From contig NC_039506.1 of NCBI RefSeq assembly GCF_003672135.1, positions 22,166,497 to 22,230,496 of the forward strand: DNA of 64,000 nt, in the 5' to 3' direction. The notes below the pieces were generated by a model. It had not been told where the DNA came from, made no database searches, and saw nothing but the letters and a program-made list of their open reading frames with translations. This DNA is from Ooceraea biroi (taxonomy: Eukaryota; Arthropoda; Insecta; Hymenoptera; Formicidae). Of the stretch, positions 26,562 through 36,309 are shown piece by piece (positions within the stretch are counted from its first letter, which is position 1; every line of letters begins with the position of its first letter). Position numbers and translations under genes: made by a program.

Positions 26562-26585
26562 GGGCGGTGGGTGTAGGGGTGAGGG
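26562..26585 (+). other. G-quadruplex motif
   Basis: Four G runs of at least three bases (26562-26564, 26569-26571, 26576-26579, 26583-26585) are separated by loops of 4, 4 and 3 nt, meeting the canonical quadruplex pattern on the plus strand. It lies in a wider G-rich segment (26510-26640) just before a CT-rich one (26640-26950). Confidence 0.65.
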
Positions 26586-26639
26586 TGTAGGTGGCGGCGG
26601 TTGCGAGGACGGTGACGATGGTGGTGAATGCGTCCCCTC

Positions 26640-28060
26640 CCGTTCTCCCTTTCGCTCTTTCTCCCTCACTCGCTCAAGGCAAGCATGCCGTGACAGCGTG
26701 TGGGTCCATTTGGTTCTCAGTGGTCGCTATGGTAACCTCGACCACCCTCTTCTTCCCTCTCGGCATCCGCCATCCAGTTCTCCGCTACCCGGTCCTCTCA
26801 AACTCTCGCCCTATCTCCATCTCCCTCACTTTCTCTTTCTCTGTCTCTCCTAGTTTCCCCGTCGGTCTTTTGGTACCTCTTCCTCGTTCGTTCTCTCTTC
26901 CTCTTCTTGGAGCTCGAGTGTCTCTTTTTCTCTCTTTTTGGCCAACTCGTTTCGTACGATTCTCTTCTTCTCTCTTGTGTATGGTTATATAAGGGTTGCT
27001 CCGCTCTAACTCTCTTCCTGTCGTGGCTGCCGTCGATCGGGTCGCACCAGTAGGCTAAAGGGTTAATGGCCCCCTGGACACTTCCGTGACTAAAAATTAC
27101 AGTTACCGCGTCGCCGTTGGTCAACGTTCCTGCACACAACGGTGGCGGAGCCCGAGTCGATTCCCGTTCCCACCTTCTCGCCGCGAGCGTGCGTTTCGTT
27201 TCGTCCCGAGATTTCCCTGTTTTATATCACACATGCCGATGTAGAAGCAAAGTGAATTTATTTATGGCCTTTGCGGTCTGGTATGCTGCGAGAAACTCTG
27301 GTTACGGCACGCGAAAAAAGGACGAAACTCTGGGAAAATCGTGTATCGCCTCGCTGGCATCTACGACTCTCGGCGCGAGAGAGGTCGAACGTTAAATAAA
27401 TCGTTCTAAACCGGGGAAATATAAATCGCGAGGAGGAGGCCCGCAAATCTGTACGTTACCGCGTGATGCTCGAAGGGAAGAAGGATGGTAAGTTCTCGCA
27501 AAGCGTCCGCAGCAGTCTTATGTTTGTTAAAGGGCAAGAGAAAATTTCGTTCGCAAAAGTTGCCTGATTCGTTTAATGAAAAATCGCAGCGCAGTAAAGT
27601 ACTTATTTATTTAAGGATTTGCACTGCAATATTTATTCAAGGATTTGCGCGCTGTGGTTTATTTCAGAATTTCAGGATACAAATACACGTTACTCTGAAA
27701 ATTTATATTTGTTGTTTATCGATTAATATCAAACTTGGTTCTCCAATCTTTGCCTCATTGAAAGTATCCTGATATTATTAAAAGCAAAGCTGTTCTTCTC
27801 CGTACACAGGAAAGATTAGTGTCACCCTTTAAATCCGCCAACATTATATCATATAGCTGCGTGTTATATCAGGATTGAGGGAATTTCCCTCAAACATGTG
27901 TGGTCTGTCGCAGGCTGCCTCTATTCGTCTCTAGCGATGCATACGTGCGGTTGTCTAAGTGCAGACGCTCCCACATTCGCAGACTAATCAAATTTACGGT
28001 CTCATCTCCCCGTTGTGCGCGTTTCTGCCGGTCCATTTAGCGTCTGTTCACATCTAATTC
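26640..28060. other. CT-rich then mixed non-coding stretch
   Basis: 26640-26980 is pyrimidine-rich and produces a spurious 133-codon frame. At 27464-27486 an ATG opens a short frame (MLEGKKD) that runs straight into GGTAAGTT, a donor-like site, but no promoter or next exon was found. A 17-bp palindrome (TGAGGGAATTTCCCTCA) lies near 27875. No gene is supported. Confidence 0.45.
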
Positions 28061-28063
28061 ATT

Positions 28064-28081
28064 GGGGGGGGGGGGGGGGGG
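28064..28081 (+). repeat. G18 homopolymer
   Basis: Eighteen consecutive G residues followed by TAC. The exact length is likely uncertain because such runs are prone to sequencing error. Confidence 0.9.
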
Positions 28082-28390
28082 TACTTCAACGAGAATGTCG
28101 AAGTTTTCCGCGAAACCAAAGAAATCAAAAATATTTGTTAAAAGGTAGGATTAATAAGCGCGTTTTTGGAATGATCGCTTAGAATTCGACAGTTCTTCCT
28201 CATCATAATTTGTTCAGCAGAACAAATCATAGGCAGCATCATCTATATTGTTTTCGAAATCTCGTGATGGTCTATTTGAACATTATGTTTATATCTAGCA
28301 TAGCCTAGATACCACAAAATACGTTATATATTTATATTTTTCATATATATAAATAATTTTGATAGCAGTTTATTTTATTCTCCTATTTTA

Positions 28391-28532
28391 CTCTTAGCTG
28401 TTTTAAAGGAAACATGTCCGACATATTATAAAAAAAGAATGGCAGTTATAAAAATATACTTAGCTCTTTCATAAAGTAAATATGTCCTACATATTATAAA
28501 AAAATGAATAGCAGTTATAAAAATGTACTTAG
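28391..28532. repeat. Two-copy tandem duplication, ~70 bp unit
   Basis: Unit one (28391-28463) and unit two (28464-28532) share the order ATGTCC-ACATATTATAAAAAAA, GCAGTTATAAAAAT and TACTTAG with scattered substitutions and a small indel. A diverged local duplication in AT-rich DNA, with no coding capacity. Confidence 0.8.
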
Positions 28533-28610
28533 TTTTTGTATTCGTAAGTAACGATTAATAAAGGTCACTAAAATGAGATATTATTTCTATGCAGAAAAAT
28601 ACATGGTAAC

Positions 28611-28705
28611 AACATACACATACACATACACATGCACACGCACGCACGCGCATACATACACCCATCCACCCACATCCATCCACATCCCCCTCCACACACA
28701 CACGT
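28611..28705. repeat. Compound CA-rich microsatellite
   Basis: ACATAC and ACACATAC units pass into CACACGCACG, then CATCCACCCA-type units, then CACACACA, almost lacking G outside the CG steps. Confidence 0.85.
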
Positions 28706-28709
28706 GTAT

Positions 28710-29690
28710 AATTCCGTTTCTATTCATTTATTTATTTCTTCATTTGACTTGAGAGATTGAACGTTTCCGAGTAATATTAATCATCAAGTAGCACGTGAAA
28801 ATACAACTTATCGTACCATTGGATATCGAATTTCCTCGAAAGAGCGAACACTGATATTTACATAGAAAATTTAATTGAGAGAGTACGTACAAACGCAGGT
28901 GAAGTGAACCTGCTCCTTCGTTGATCTCTTACAGATTTTCCACCTCCTCGCCCTTAATGCGGCAAATAAATAAAACTTAAGAATACGTTTAGATACTATG
29001 TAACTACGCTAACCATGGTGATCTCGCAAACCATTCTTAAAAAATTTCGAAAAAAACGCGGAATCCTTGCAAAACCGATACATATCGCACGGTTGCACCG
29101 CGCCCTATATATTCTATTCATTGAACAATTATTTTTGGACAAACATAACTCGTACTCTTAAACGTGATTTTCGTGTAAACAATATCTGAAAGGGATGTAA
29201 CAAAGTTGGACACATAAAATACGATATGCTCGACGTCGTATGCTTTGTTAAAATCCCCACGAATCCTGTAACGTGATAAAAATCGTTTTTTGATGATTGA
29301 TCGCGCCGTTGCACATAATCCGCGAATTAATCCCGCGTGTTTAATCTGAAACGCGAGCGTGCGATCGATAACGATACCCACGATATATTGCGACACGGAG
29401 TTTGAGTCGGTTCGAGTCACGATCGACAGGGGCACGTCGGCGGTGCGGCAGACTCGTCGTCGTGCCAAGCACGACCGGTGCCGCGATCCCGCCCCTTTTC
29501 ACTTCCGGTACAAGGTGCGCTCCGGAGCACACACGCCGTAAGCTAGACGGTAGGCGGATCGATAAGGAGACGAGTACGAACGAAGGCTGCTCTACCCCCG
29601 AGCGCGCGGAGAAGAAAGAGGGACGGGGGAGCTGCGAGGGGGCGAGATCGAGAGAGGGATGATGGAGACGTGCGCGGGGAATGGAAACGC
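28710..29690. other. Non-coding stretch
   Basis: AT-rich to about 29330, then GC-rich and purine-rich to 29690. No gene, RNA or element was recognised. Confidence 0.45.
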
Positions 29691-29693
29691 GGC

Positions 29694-29694
<1 letters not shown>

Positions 29695-29733
<39 letters not shown>
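29695..29733 (+). repeat. (GAC)13 perfect microsatellite
   Basis: Thirteen perfect GAC units. In the plus-strand frame starting at ATG 29659 they would encode thirteen Asp residues followed by a Gly-rich stretch (RGGGEGGAGGAG). Frames across such repeats are open by construction, so the array is annotated as a repeat and not as a gene. Confidence 0.92.
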
Positions 29734-29739
29734 TTTAGA

Positions 29740-30410
29740 GGTGGAGGAGAAGGTGGTGCAGGAGGGGCAGGCAAGAAGAGTGAAGTCCAGGTCGGCGGGA
29801 GACGTGCCGCGGAAGAAATGAATTCGAAAAGGGGTTATCCGCGCTATTCCGCTCGTATCTATAGCCGCGGCCTATCGATCTGACGGCATTATTGCTGCAG
29901 GAAGCAGCGACCTCAAATTCAGCCATCTGTGCCGCGAGAGCACCGCCGTTCATATTTCATCGCGAGGTGCTTGCACCGCGCTGTTACCGCGCACCCCCGA
30001 CTCGCGGGGGTGTATATGCACCACCGTTTGCTCTATCTCGTGCGAGCAAGCAAGCAAGCGAATGGGCGGACGAGCGAGCGAGCGTACACTTTGCTTCATG
30101 TCGTGCGCCTCATAGTCATTACCTCGTGGTTGATGTGCCCGTGTCGATGCAACGTATGGGGGATGAAGGTTGAGCTATTTAAAACTGATTAGAAAGTACG
30201 AAAATACTTTCGATCAGTACACGCGCTTCGTCGTCCGTGCGAGTAAAAATTTTGCAATACGTCATTCGCAGCGTTTCCAGATAAGAGAAGACTAAAAATA
30301 GGAAATCTGTATTCTTCATACAAACGTTACAAGCATTCCTACTTCTCTTTTTTACATTCTTTTGACACAGTTTTTCTCTTATTTTATATTGTAATATTCT
30401 TATAAAATAG
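29740..30410. other. Non-coding stretch with small hairpin
   Basis: GC-rich with AAGC/GAGC tetranucleotide runs near 30044-30090. An 8-bp perfect stem with a 5-nt loop lies at 29992-30012 (CACCCCCG / CGGGGGTG). No gene is seen. The DNA turns AT-rich after about 30180. Confidence 0.45.
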
Positions 30411-30722
30411 ATACACACTCAGATTTCAGATTTAATAAAATTCAATATTACGGATACTTGTGAAGTAGTGAACAACTACGTGGAACACATATTTACTTCA
30501 ACACTTAGACCTGATCCTGCAAAAATTGAGAAAAAGATAAAGCAGTTCAGTAGGACAAAAGTCACTAATTATTACGAATACAAGAAAGTACCCTCTCAAG
30601 AAATATTTCTTCCCAATATTATATCAATATTTCTTAATAATTATAAACAATCCGCGCTACGTAGCGAAACACTTAATGCATCTAATATTCCACTTTGTTT
30701 AAAAGATTTATCTTTAGAATAA
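30411..30722 (+). CDS. Unrecognised AT-rich ORF or exon fragment
   Basis: An open frame of 103 codons from just after TAG at 30408-30410 to TAA at 30720-30722, in DNA with roughly one-third GC where stop codons are expected often. The translation looks protein-like in the middle: EVVNNYVEHIFTSTLRPD, PAKIEKKIKQF and TNYYEYKKVPSQEIF. There is no strong ATG at the start (GTG at 30468 is the nearest alternative), and TTTCAG at 30424-30429 could serve as an acceptor, so if real it is probably a terminal exon. It sits between 19-bp direct repeats at 30424 and 30837. No family is recognised; transposon debris or a chance frame remain possible. Confidence 0.3.
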   Translation: MHTQISDLIKFNITDTCEVVNNYVEHIFTSTLRPDPAKIEKKIKQFSRTKVTNYYEYKKVPSQEIFLPNIISIFLNNYKQSALRSETLNASNIPLCLKDLSLE

Positions 30723-30855
30723 TATAAAGTTTTAACTATCTATGCGATGGTATTTTTTCCCAGATCCACATCCAGGAACACAGTATGCTCTTCCTATCAG
30801 TTTCTCTGTAAAATTTAATAAGTTAACTTTTAAGTGTTTCAGATTTAATAAAATT
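30424..30855. repeat. 19-bp direct repeats bracketing the ORF
   Basis: TTTCAGATTTAATAAAATT occurs at 30424-30442 and again at 30837-30855, exactly matching over 19 bp and 413 bp apart. This could be a target-site duplication from a retrotransposition event, a decayed terminal repeat pair or a local duplication. No poly(A) tail lies before the second copy, which weakens a retrocopy reading. Confidence 0.7.
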
Positions 30856-30869
30856 TAGTACTACTAACT

Positions 30870-33800
30870 TCATTCTCTTCCTTATGTTTCTCCCTCGAGT
30901 TAGTTTAAGGGAGGCCGATTCTCATAATTCGCACTCTTCGATCGAATCGAGACTACAGTCGGACAGTATCATCATTTCTATCAAGCCCGCTCCATAGAAG
31001 AGATGACTGCATTAACTAAGACACGCTTTGCTGTCTCTCGCAATGATAACGTCCCTGTCCATAACATCCTTCATCATGTTCTCGTGTCCGAGCCGTATCT
31101 ATGTATGGTATTTACATCCCAAGATTTCCCGTCAGGCGTTATGTGCTTCTAAACTCCGGTACGTGCTCCGGCAAAAGAGAGCAAAGTCCTCGTATACGTG
31201 CTCCGAAAAATTATCAATGATCTTCCATTTATTATTATTCGCGTATTCTCATTCTTTCCTGTAGGAAACGATTTTACTCATCCTAAAGTGGATCGGTACT
31301 AGGACGCACTACAGCATTGACAATTGTAAGCGAGAGAAAAGAAAAAGAAGCACGGATGTGCGGATTATACAGACCAGTTTTTTACGTTATGCAAATTTGA
31401 GTAATAATTTCAAAAAGGAATTATTGGGAATTTTTTGAATTTCTGTGTTGAAAATTCACATATGTTTTTAGATTGGAAAAAATCAGATTATATTTATTGA
31501 TAAAGCTATTAAAGAGAAAGTAAGGCCAATAACGATGTCATCGTATATAAGTAAAATCTTGGAAAGAATGATTTAATGAAAGATTGGTGTGGCTAAAGCG
31601 TTGTGCGTTGGAGAATGCATTGTGAGAAGAAAACAAAGCGGGAACATGTATATTAATGCAGTTTAGCGATCTCTTGTTGTCGTAATATCCTCTGCATTGT
31701 TTCCGTGTCACGTAACTTTCGCGCGAAGTGTTCAAAATCTGTTACATTTGTTATATTTTTTCATTCTTTAATATCATATCTCCGAACTTCTTTATCAATA
31801 TTTCCTTGGTTCCCTGGTAAAACAATCAGGGTGTAGTTATATTATGTATGTTGATATAAAAAACTTTTTATTTTTTGCTACTGCTTCCGTTGTCATTATT
31901 ATTGTCGCTGAGCAAGTACTCGTAAGATGTATCTCACTTACTATTGCTCAACGAGTGCCTGTCCTCGTTTGGATCTTCCACACGGGGCAAGAATGGTTTT
32001 GTTTTTTTGATCTGGCAAATGGTAATCCGTGATACCTCGGTGTTGACACTATTCTATGTAAAAATATATAATTCCTTTTTAAAATTATTACTCAAATCTT
32101 TAATCATTCTATATGCTATTTTATCCATAATGGACTTCCGAGTAGATTTCGTGTGACATAGGCGAAGTCTCGGCTCGTTCACGTATTCGAAGTTTTGTCG
32201 TGTCCATATTCCCTGACCTTCTATGTGCTCTGTCGCTTATCCTAGATTCTCCGTGCAGTCTTACATATCGTATTTTGTTTTATTAAGAGCTGGAACTCGC
32301 CAGTCGAATAATTGTTTAAATGGCCTTTAGACAAACGCAACGTTTTTCTTCGCTGATTACAATCTGCTGCGTTAGTACTTTGATGCTAATGTTGAAGATA
32401 ATTGTTGAACTTTTCTTTTTTCAAATTTAATTATGTACATCTATCAAGTTTCAGAAATTCCGTGAATTCTGTGTTCTTTATCGTAACAGTCAGCATCTGA
32501 AATGTGCTGTGGTCTTCCCTGGTGATGCAACGAGTAACTGACAAGAGACGAAGGAGTATATACAAATCTGTACCGTCAACTGTTGAACGACGTTTCCCAG
32601 CTAGCCTCACATTTTATTTTATTCTACGATGACTTTCAAGCATTTCGTGTCGTAACAATTGCATCCAAAAATTTTCAAATTCTCGCACAATCATGCGCGT
32701 GATCGTAATTTATCAATGATTCGTGGAGACCTTCCGTGTGCTCGGAGTGATAAGGAATTAATATTGGAACGGAGGCGTAAGGCGGTAGGTATGTATATAA
32801 CGGCGGTTATAAGCGGCTAGGTACTGCTCGATACGCGGCTCGGTCGCTTCCGTGAGGTGGTCTAGCATTTTCTCCCCGACCGGAACCATTCACTCTATAA
32901 TCTTGTCGTTACCTCGTCTTCTTTTGCAGCCCGCGAACGATGACATATCCCCCAGGAATATCGCGTTCTTCAGCGTAAACGCACCTCGTTCTTTAGATTC
33001 TTCGCATGAATTCTTCCCGAGACGCTTCGAGTAATATTTGCGACTCTTGAAGGCGCGATTCTTTCCCTTCTTTTCCTTTAGCGAGTTTTAGTACGGTAAA
33101 CGAGACGGATGTAACAGGTCTATTTAAACATTTTTCTGCTTCGATGCGATTCTGATTCGAAAAAGGAAAGAGATCGTAATCGTTGCATTTAGACAATATA
33201 TTGCAGTTGCATTTCCATTTGTATCTCTCTCTTTAACAGCGAACAGTGTTGTATATGGTGTAAATGCACTGTCTTGTATATTAAAGGATTAATGTCGTTC
33301 GCGCTGTCGGGTGCAACTGCAACACACATCTCGTGTTTGGGAAATTCAATATATATTCTCTCAGAATTTGACCGTGCGAAATAGAGTCCGCGGAAACGTT
33401 AAGCGCGCCGGGCAGCGAAACAAAACTAATTTTCGCCAAACGTGGATAGTCGTGGACCTTCGCGGATTTAGATTATTCCCGGGATTGATTTATCATCCAT
33501 TAATTATACTCGGTTGAATCGAGTTTCGGATCGCTCGAAAACTGACGTCGGATAAAAGCGAACAGCCGCGGAATAGCAACAATAGCGGTATAACAAACCG
33601 AATGATTGATCGATTCGCGTGCGATGCCTGCATAGCGATGGTGGATCAATTTTTCGTTGGCTTTAACGGCCCTTAACTAGAATTATTCATTGATCAATCG
33701 TTTAGAGAGAATTCCGCGCGTTTTTGCGCAATATTTTTGACGGAGGTTGATCCGGTGGTTAAAAGATTCCGCGCGATGGAACGTCCCAGTTACGTGTGAA

Positions 33801-35500
33801 GCCAGCGCACGTCTCTCGAATCGACGCAGATGGAGTTGTCGCAAACGGGGGCCAGTGCTATATGGGGTTTGCATTATTTATGAACTTGCCACGCCGTTGA
33901 TGAGAGAGTGGCACCATCTCGTCTCTCCCTCTGTGCTTGGGCGAGACGAGAACGTGCCTCGGATTGGCATCGGTACTGGGCGATTCGTCGTGGAGCGGAA
34001 CAAATCGCGCGTGAGTAAATCGCCGCTCGCATCTGTCGGTTCTCGTAAATAATTAAAATGTGCGTCATCCGCGCGACATACGGGACATACTCGCCGGGCA
34101 TATTAACACTTTGGCAATCACTCGAGTTATGCCTAGTTAGCTAGATACTGCACATCGCTCCACTGTGATCCGTGCGCGATAATATTTTAACTCAAATTTC
34201 TATTAATGTATTTTTTTTTATTTTTTATCGTTGTATCATGATGTTTATCGTGTTTATATTTAAATGCTATATTCTTCGAATGTTCAATCCTTTAGCGATG
34301 TGTAGTCACCGTAAGAAATTTATTGGCCGAACCTCAAGCTAACAATTCGCTAATATTAAGATTTTATAATAACACAAGATATAAATTCGGAAATAGAAGG
34401 CGTAGCAAACGAGCAATTATTTATGTAAATCTACATATCAATTTTGACGAAAATGCCAAGCGAAAACTCGCCACTCGGATTGCGACTTGTCAAATGACGC
34501 TGTCGGGACGATCGATCTGTTTCGTCGGCCAAAAGGCCACACGAAGATCGCGGGGCTACGAGTCGGAACCCTCTGCAGAGCGCACCTAATTCCACGCGGG
34601 ATTTGCTAATCCGGGGTTGCAGAGTCGGTCATTATTTGGTGTCGCGTGATCTCGGGGGTAAAGCAGCGCACGGGGCGTATCCCGGTACCACGGAACGCGC
34701 TGTATTTATCCCCCGATATATCACCCGAGCCCCTAAATACCCCGGAAAAGCTCGTCCGACCGAAACTAGACGCGTATACTACGCTGCGCAAAGTCATGGC
34801 GTGGAGCGGAGCGGAGCGATAGCATTTAGCCGTAACACGGCAGTATCGATTTTTAATTCGCTTAAAAATCGCTTTAAACTGCGATAACGATTGAAATATC
34901 TTTTGCATTAGCAGCCGTTTGTCTAATTACGAAGAAGATTAAATTGCATTGCAAGCGCTGGCCCGCCGATACGTTCAATCCTTTTGATCGCTTCATTATT
35001 AATGGCTCTTTTATCGGTGAGTTATTTAGCTTAGTGCTTCGTTCTTAGCCTTCTATACTGTTCGATCACGTATTTATCGCGATTTATTTGTTTTTCGTTG
35101 GTACAATTCAGTTTCGTTCACTGTTGGACCTATCGTGAACGGAGAAATGCATAATCGAGTGAAAAAGCAGAATATCGTAATTTCGTGGCAAGCCGCGTGT
35201 GCGCTACATATAAATGCGTGTAAAGAAATTATAAAAATTTTCAATCCAGCGAAAATGACGGGGATGAAAATCATGACGACTTTTCAGATTTCAATAGATC
35301 TGTATGAATGAGTTTTAAATTAAAATTTAATGTAATTCCATTTGGAGTTAAATAAAGGATATAAGCCCTGGTAATCTCTCGCCGGAAAGGAGAGCCGGAG
35401 TTTGTGTCACCACGTTTATCGCAAAAGGGAGATTACTACAGTTGACTACTAGAGGTACGCCTACGCGCGATGGTGCAAATCTCGCGCGCGCGAGAAAATC
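30870..35500. other. Non-coding stretch, no gene seen
   Basis: AT-rich 31370-32480 and 34180-34320, GC-balanced elsewhere. GTATGT and GTGAGT donor-like words occur near 32795 and 35016 without partner signals. No coding region, RNA or element can be supported. Confidence 0.5.
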
Positions 35501-35508
35501 GAGAGAGA

Positions 35509-35560
35509 GGAGTGGGAAGAGGGGGGGAGGGAGAGGGAGAGAGACAAGGAGAGAAAGCGG
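35509..35560. repeat. GA/GGGA-rich tract with quadruplex motif
   Basis: A G-rich purine tract. Runs of G at 35521-35537 separated by A and AGA satisfy a G-quadruplex pattern. A short way downstream, TCAGT at 35629 and GTGAGTT at 35653 resemble an arthropod initiator and a donor, but no downstream promoter element fits, so no promoter is called. Confidence 0.55.
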
Positions 35561-35783
35561 TGGAAGCCCGTGTCCTCCGAGCGTGTGTCTACGTACAGGC
35601 CGATAGGTATCGATCCCGTTGACTCTATTCAGTGTGCACGACTCTCGACGGGGTGAGTTATATATCGCGGGCCGGTGCCACGGTAGAGTAACCCCCCTTG
35701 TACACGCTTGGGAGCGTGTGTGCTTGTGAAAACACCGATATCGTTATTTATGCATCGCGCCGATGGTAGGCTGTATATCTCGT

Positions 35784-35840
35784 CCCCCGAATCTCGCTCT
35801 CTCTGTCTCTCTCTGTCTGTCTGTCTGTCTCTGTCTCACG
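35784..35840. repeat. CT/CTGT microsatellite
   Basis: Imperfect CTCTCTGT and (CTGT)n runs. Together with the tandem repeat at 36113-36292 they account for the 236-codon open frame that spans 35708-36418. Confidence 0.85.
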
Positions 35841-36112
35841 TTCTCGTCTCATCCACCCCCGTATTTGCTTTCTCTCTCCGTTTCATTCCGCTGCACTTGC
35901 GGTCCTTCGAAAACTGCGCCGAGCCCGTCGGCGAAGTTACGGTTAGATTGTGGCTTTCTCGGGAATTCTCTGGATTTTTACGCGCATTCCCCCAATCCGG
36001 CGCGTCACCGGATTCGTTTCCTCCGTTCTGTGACTGTACTCCGTACGCGCGTATGTTTCCCTCCCTTAGCGAGAGACCGTCAAGCAACTGTGGTCCAGCT
36101 CCCTTTAGCATC

Positions 36113-36292
36113 CTTTGGTTCTCCTCATCTCTCTTTTTCTCTCTCTCTCTCTGTATTTCTCTGTTTCTTTATCTTGGTTCTTGCAAACGGCGTCGAGATT
36201 TAACCCTTTGGTACTCCTCATCTTTCTCTCTTTCTTCCTTTCTCTCTTTCTTTGTTTCTTTATCCTGGTTCTCGCGGCGTCGAGATTTAACG
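36113..36292. repeat. Two-copy tandem duplication, ~90 bp unit
   Basis: Unit one (36113-36205, 93 bp) and unit two (36206-36292, 87 bp) each begin CTTTGGT, contain CTCCTCATCT, a CT-rich core and GTTTCTTTATC, and end GGCGTCGAGATTTAAC. A third copy begins (CTTTGCGGTT) and stops. Non-coding duplication with a CT-rich centre. Confidence 0.82.
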
Positions 36293-36309
36293 CTTTGCGG
36301 TTCAGATGT

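Noticed and set aside
29402..29425. GGTTCGAGTC resembling a tRNA B box
   Set aside because: No A box at the proper distance and no cloverleaf can be drawn.
31905..31970. Inverted TGAGCAA / TTGCTCA considered as a miRNA-type hairpin
   Set aside because: Only a 7-bp closing stem with poor internal pairing; no known miRNA sequence recognised.
35625..35660. TCAGT initiator-like word followed by GTGAGTT
   Set aside because: No downstream promoter element at the right spacing and the implied exon would be only about 22 nt.
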